Shown in pieces: positions 61,517-64,000 of a stretch of DNA of 64,000 nt. Made by a program: the position numbers and the translations under genes. The stretch's first letter is position 1; the number at the start of each line of letters is the position of its first letter. The stretch is taken from NCBI GenBank assembly GCA_947498325.1, contig CANMKE010000028.1, forward strand, positions 1 to 64,000, written 5' to 3'. The notes under the pieces were generated by a model. The model was not told where the DNA came from. It saw only the letters and a list, made by a program, of their open reading frames with translations, and did no database searches. Source of the DNA: an uncultured Persicobacter sp. (GTDB lineage Bacteria; Bacteroidota; Bacteroidia; Cytophagales; Cyclobacteriaceae).

Positions 61517-62779
61517 TCAGGGGGCAGCCTGTTCCGCATCTCGCTTCCCAAGCTGAATACACATCTTCAGCAGTGGTGCAGAAATAATGATGGTTACCAA
61601 CACCATGATCACGATCGCTACAAAAAGCTGATTATCGATCAAGCCCGCCTGTAAAGCAATGGCGCCCAAAATCACTTCCAGCGTACCGTGCGTATTCATT
61701 CCAAAGCCAATCGCCAGCGCGTCATGCTTTGGCAGTCCACTGATTTTCGCCCCTGTATATCCACCAGCGACTTTCCCGATAAAAGCGGTTATAATCAGTA
61801 CAACCACCAGCCATAAATTAAAGCTGTCGATGAAATTGACATGCAAACCTATCGATACAAAAAACAGCGGTGCAAAAATATTATTGATGAAATGATGTAA
61901 AATTTCTTTGGCTCTTTCGGAAAGGTGTACCGAATCGCCCAGGGCAATACCAACAATAAAAGACCCAAAAATGGCATGAATGCCAATCCATTCGGTAAAG
62001 GCGGCAGCACAAAAACACAAGGCCATAGATAACGACAACAGACCGCCAGGCCAGGCCAAGCGGGCGTTGATCCACGGCAACACTTTATCAATCACATATC
62101 GGCCAACGGTCAGCATCAGCAGGGTAAAGCCCATGGTCAGGCCAATGGTTTCTCCCAAGCCCATGTGTCCACTTTCAGAACCCATCATCGAAAGGATTAC
62201 GGTAAAGATCAGCCAGCCCAAAATATCGATAATCATGGCTGAAGCAATGATGAGCATCCCCGTTCGGGTTTTAAAGATATTCAGGTCCATCAGGATTCGC
62301 GCAATCACGGGCAAAGCCGTAATCGAGAGGGTTGTCCCGATAAACAGGGCAAAGACAAGGTGGTTGGCGCTGTCTTCAAGCCCAAAGAATTCAGGCACAA
62401 AATAAGGGCCTACAAATCCCAGGATAAAAGGGATAATCAGGGCTGACAAACTGATGTTGGCCGCTTTCTTCCCCTGTTCAATCACCAGGTCAAGCTCCAC
62501 TTCAAGCCCTGCAATAAAGAGCAGTAATACGACGGCAATCTGAAAAAAGCCGTCAAGCACAATGGCCGAAGAGCCGCTTGTCGGGAAAAGGGTACCCCAA
62601 AGTTCAGGCGCTATCTGCCCAAAAAACGTCGGCCCCAATAATACTCCCGCTAAAATTTCCCCCACCACTGCAGGTTGCTTCATCCTTCGGATCAGCTCAG
62701 CCAAAAGACGCGCCACGCCGAGAATTACGGCCAGCTGTAACAGCAGGCTGATCACTTCACTATGATTTAATTTCTCCAT
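61517..62779 (-). CDS. cation:proton antiporter (CPA2 family)
   Basis: A protein of 420 residues with about 12 membrane segments over its whole length. 'LLFIAGLEVELDLVI' and 'GTTLSITALPVIARIL' are typical of the CPA2 (KefB/NhaS) family; no C-terminal RCK domain. It exchanges Na+ or K+ for H+. It is 25 bases after the universal-stress gene on the same strand, and the two are probably one operon. ATG 62779. Confidence 0.92.
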   Translation of the reverse strand: MEKLNHSEVISLLLQLAVILGVARLLAELIRRMKQPAVVGEILAGVLLGPTFFGQIAPELWGTLFPTSGSSAIVLDGFFQIAVVLLLFIAGLEVELDLVIEQGKKAANISLSALIIPFILGFVGPYFVPEFFGLEDSANHLVFALFIGTTLSITALPVIARILMDLNIFKTRTGMLIIASAMIIDILGWLIFTVILSMMGSESGHMGLGETIGLTMGFTLLMLTVGRYVIDKVLPWINARLAWPGGLLSLSMALCFCAAAFTEWIGIHAIFGSFIVGIALGDSVHLSERAKEILHHFINNIFAPLFFVSIGLHVNFIDSFNLWLVVVLIITAFIGKVAGGYTGAKISGLPKHDALAIGFGMNTHGTLEVILGAIALQAGLIDNQLFVAIVIMVLVTIIISAPLLKMCIQLGKRDAEQAAP

Positions 62780-62804
62780 GTAAAATTCACGCTACGAATA
62801 AAAA

Positions 62805-63638
62805 TTAGGGGTGCACAATCAATAAATTCGATGGCAAATCAGACATGATGTATTCCAGATCCTGTCTGAAAATACGGTCAAAAAGCCCTAATTTGCGCCC
62901 CATTCCCTGCATCACCAACAAATCCGCATTGGTTCGTCGTGTAAATTTCGCCAGCTCGTGCCCGGCTTTCCCTGCGGTAATTTTTATATTCACCCGCAGG
63001 TCGCCCACATTCAGTTTGTTCAGCTTCTCTTGCACTTCCTTCAGTTCCTCATTCACAAGGCTCTTTCTCGTTTCAGAATATTCTTCCTCAGAGTCTTCAG
63101 AGGCCACAGCAAGGCTCAGGCCATACAGCTTGATCTCGCGAATCAGGTGAACAATACTCGACTGGTCTTTTTTGGCCAGCTCCACTGCCGCTTTCAACGA
63201 CTTGCGCGGGTTTCGTCCACCACCACATTGCACCACAATGTTGTCCATATTCTGAGGGTTGGAAGAAGGCGACACCAGCACCATCACCGAACAATTCGCC
63301 TTGCGCAGAATATCGCGTGCTACGGAACCGATATAATACTGAAAGAGGTTCTCCTTGCGCAAAGCACCAGCAACCAACAGGTCAACATCCTCATCAGTAC
63401 AAATTTCAAGAATCTTTTTTGAAGGGTTGCCATCTTCCCAGCGAAGGATCACTTCCTCTTTCGATACTCCTACACGGGAAAGCATCTCATCAAGCTGAGC
63501 GATATCTGCTTTGCCCTGTGCGCCAATATGTATAAGGACCATCTCAGCATCGAAAAGCTTTTTCAAGCGCAATGATTCTGCTAAAACCGCCTCTCCGGTA
63601 GGAGAAAAAGCGACGGCCACGGCTAATTTCTTAAACAT
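62805..63638 (-). CDS. tandem universal stress protein
   Basis: A protein of 277 residues with two UspA domains (about 1-140 and 145-277). The first has 'GALRKENLFQYYIGSVARDILRKANCSVMVLV', close to the ATP-binding G-x2-G-x9-G-S/T form; the second has 'MQGMGRKLGLFDRIFRQDLEYIMSDLPSNLLIVHP'. It probably regulates the antiporter encoded next. ATG 63638. -7 element at 63759-63766. Confidence 0.9.
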   Translation of the reverse strand: MFKKLAVAVAFSPTGEAVLAESLRLKKLFDAEMVLIHIGAQGKADIAQLDEMLSRVGVSKEEVILRWEDGNPSKKILEICTDEDVDLLVAGALRKENLFQYYIGSVARDILRKANCSVMVLVSPSSNPQNMDNIVVQCGGGRNPRKSLKAAVELAKKDQSSIVHLIREIKLYGLSLAVASEDSEEEYSETRKSLVNEELKEVQEKLNKLNVGDLRVNIKITAGKAGHELAKFTRRTNADLLVMQGMGRKLGLFDRIFRQDLEYIMSDLPSNLLIVHP

Positions 63639-63758
63639 GGGATTTTTAATTTTCTTCAGGAAAAATAACAGTCAGCAAAAAATATTACTTACTGTAGAAC
63701 CTGTTCCACCCAAAAAAATCGCTGTTGATGTAGGAAATTGATGGTCGGGACATATAAC

Positions 63759-63766
63759 CAAATATA
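63759..63766 (-). promoter_or_regulatory. -7 promoter element of the usp-antiporter operon
   Basis: The minus strand reads TATATTTG (TAnnTTTG), about 120 bases upstream of ATG 63638. No ideal -33 TTG. Confidence 0.4.
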
Positions 63767-63815
63767 AGTTATTTTTGATGAAATAAGGCGATATCAACTT
63801 CCCCAACCGACATAA

Positions 63816-63838
63816 TTTTCGAAATTTTAATTCGAAAA
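63816..63838. repeat. inverted repeat, possible operator
   Basis: TTTTCGAA and TTCGAAAA are perfect 8-base arms with a 7-base AT spacer. It lies between two divergent promoters, a common place for a regulator-binding site. Confidence 0.4.
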
Positions 63839-63926
63839 CAATCCCATCCTATGCATTCCAACCTGTGCCTAATGGGTAAATACCCACTCAACAGCCTTCC
63901 ACAATAGTTTAGTGTTCAAATATTAT

Positions 63927-63934
63927 TAGCTTTG
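63927..63934 (+). promoter_or_regulatory. -7 promoter element of the last gene
   Basis: TAGCTTTG (TAnnTTTG), followed by C, 30 bases before ATG 63965. No ideal -33 TTG. Confidence 0.5.
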
Positions 63935-63964
63935 CCGACGGTCAATGATCTGATAACTGAAAAC

Positions 63965-64000
63965 ATGAAAGTACTTTTTACCTTTGGCGGATTGCCCCAT
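63965..64000 (+). CDS. start of a gene cut by the window end
   Basis: ATG 63965 opens MKVLFTFGGLPH, with no stop before the edge. The hydrophobic strand KVLFTF followed by GG-L-P is a typical opening of a Rossmann-type or glycosyltransferase-B-type protein. Twelve codons are too few for assignment, but the promoter element upstream supports a true start. Confidence 0.55.
   Translation, partial: MKVLFTFGGLPH

Larger units (their letters stand above)
63639..63964. other. 326-base divergent control region at the window end
   Basis: It holds a minus-strand -7 element for usp (63759-63766), a perfect inverted repeat TTTTCGAA/TTCGAAAA (63816-63838) and a plus-strand -7 element for the last gene (63927-63934). 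No protein gene is visible. Confidence 0.55.

Overview
The window is bacterial chromosomal DNA from a member of the Bacteroidota, most likely a Cytophagia-type gliding bacterium; the genus cannot be decided from sequence alone. Evidence: promoters read TTG-N18..20-TAnnTTTG instead of the E. coli -35/-10 pair, most genes lack a clear Shine-Dalgarno, the gliding/type IX secretion genes gldE and gldD are present, several lipoproteins begin Cys-Lys-Lys/Asp-Asp, and neighbour pairs typical of the phylum occur (DUF4783-nadC; HU-mutY-ssb-gldE-gldD). I see no insertion sequence, prophage, integrase, CRISPR array or toxin-antitoxin pair; this is mainly core genome.

Layout. 1-700: five tRNA-Gly(GCC) genes and one tRNA-Leu(UAA), all on the minus strand behind one promoter. 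0.9-7.6 kb: repeat lipoprotein, M20 dipeptidase, small Cys-containing exported protein, DsbD, and an outer-membrane protein with an HAEPLYIDLIRDLGAR motif; dsbD and the last gene lie between inverted copies of a dispersed repeat. 7.8-10.8 kb (minus): HU, His-rich TPR protein, a 29-residue COX24/AURKAIP1-like protein and RNase G. 10.9-16.9 kb (plus): mutY, ssb, gldE, gldD, recG. 17-23 kb: aldo/keto reductase, lipoprotein, a membrane GAF/PAS sensor with no output domain, gpmI. 23-28.6 kb (plus): DUF4783 protein, nadC, YcxB-like protein, recX, a CruF-like carotenoid enzyme and a CarH-like MerR/B12 regulator, then an outer-membrane protein. 28.6-28.8 kb: a cluster of DnaA-box-like sites. 30-36 kb: hemA, then prkA-yeaH-spoVR on the minus strand. 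36.6-41.7 kb: K+ channel with RCK domain, two SDR proteins, AraC regulator, YfiR-like protein. 42-48.8 kb: prfA, beta-helix lipoprotein, ECF sigma factor, fatty-acid desaturase, RluD-family enzyme, SDR, YfcE phosphodiesterase. 49-57 kb: OstA/LptA-like protein, tilS and a cyclic-nucleotide-binding protein (overlapping), adenine deaminase, lipoprotein, ENPP-type phosphodiesterase. 58-64 kb: glycyl-tRNA synthetase, two divergent methyltransferases, cation/proton antiporter with a tandem universal-stress protein, and the first codons of a further gene.

Functional themes: translation and RNA handling (tRNAs, RNase G, prfA, tilS, RluD, GlyRS), DNA repair and replication (mutY, ssb, recG, recX, HU), gliding, stress response (prkA operon, Usp, channel, antiporter), and probable light-controlled carotenoid synthesis.

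The most interesting signals are non-coding: a DnaA-box cluster at 28607-28814 (candidate origin), an unannotated minus-strand transcript at about 25104-25185 with its own promoter element and terminator, -7 elements placed 4-8 bases before start codons (possible leaderless mRNAs), and a dispersed inverted repeat around dsbD. I did not find a clearly new multi-gene system.
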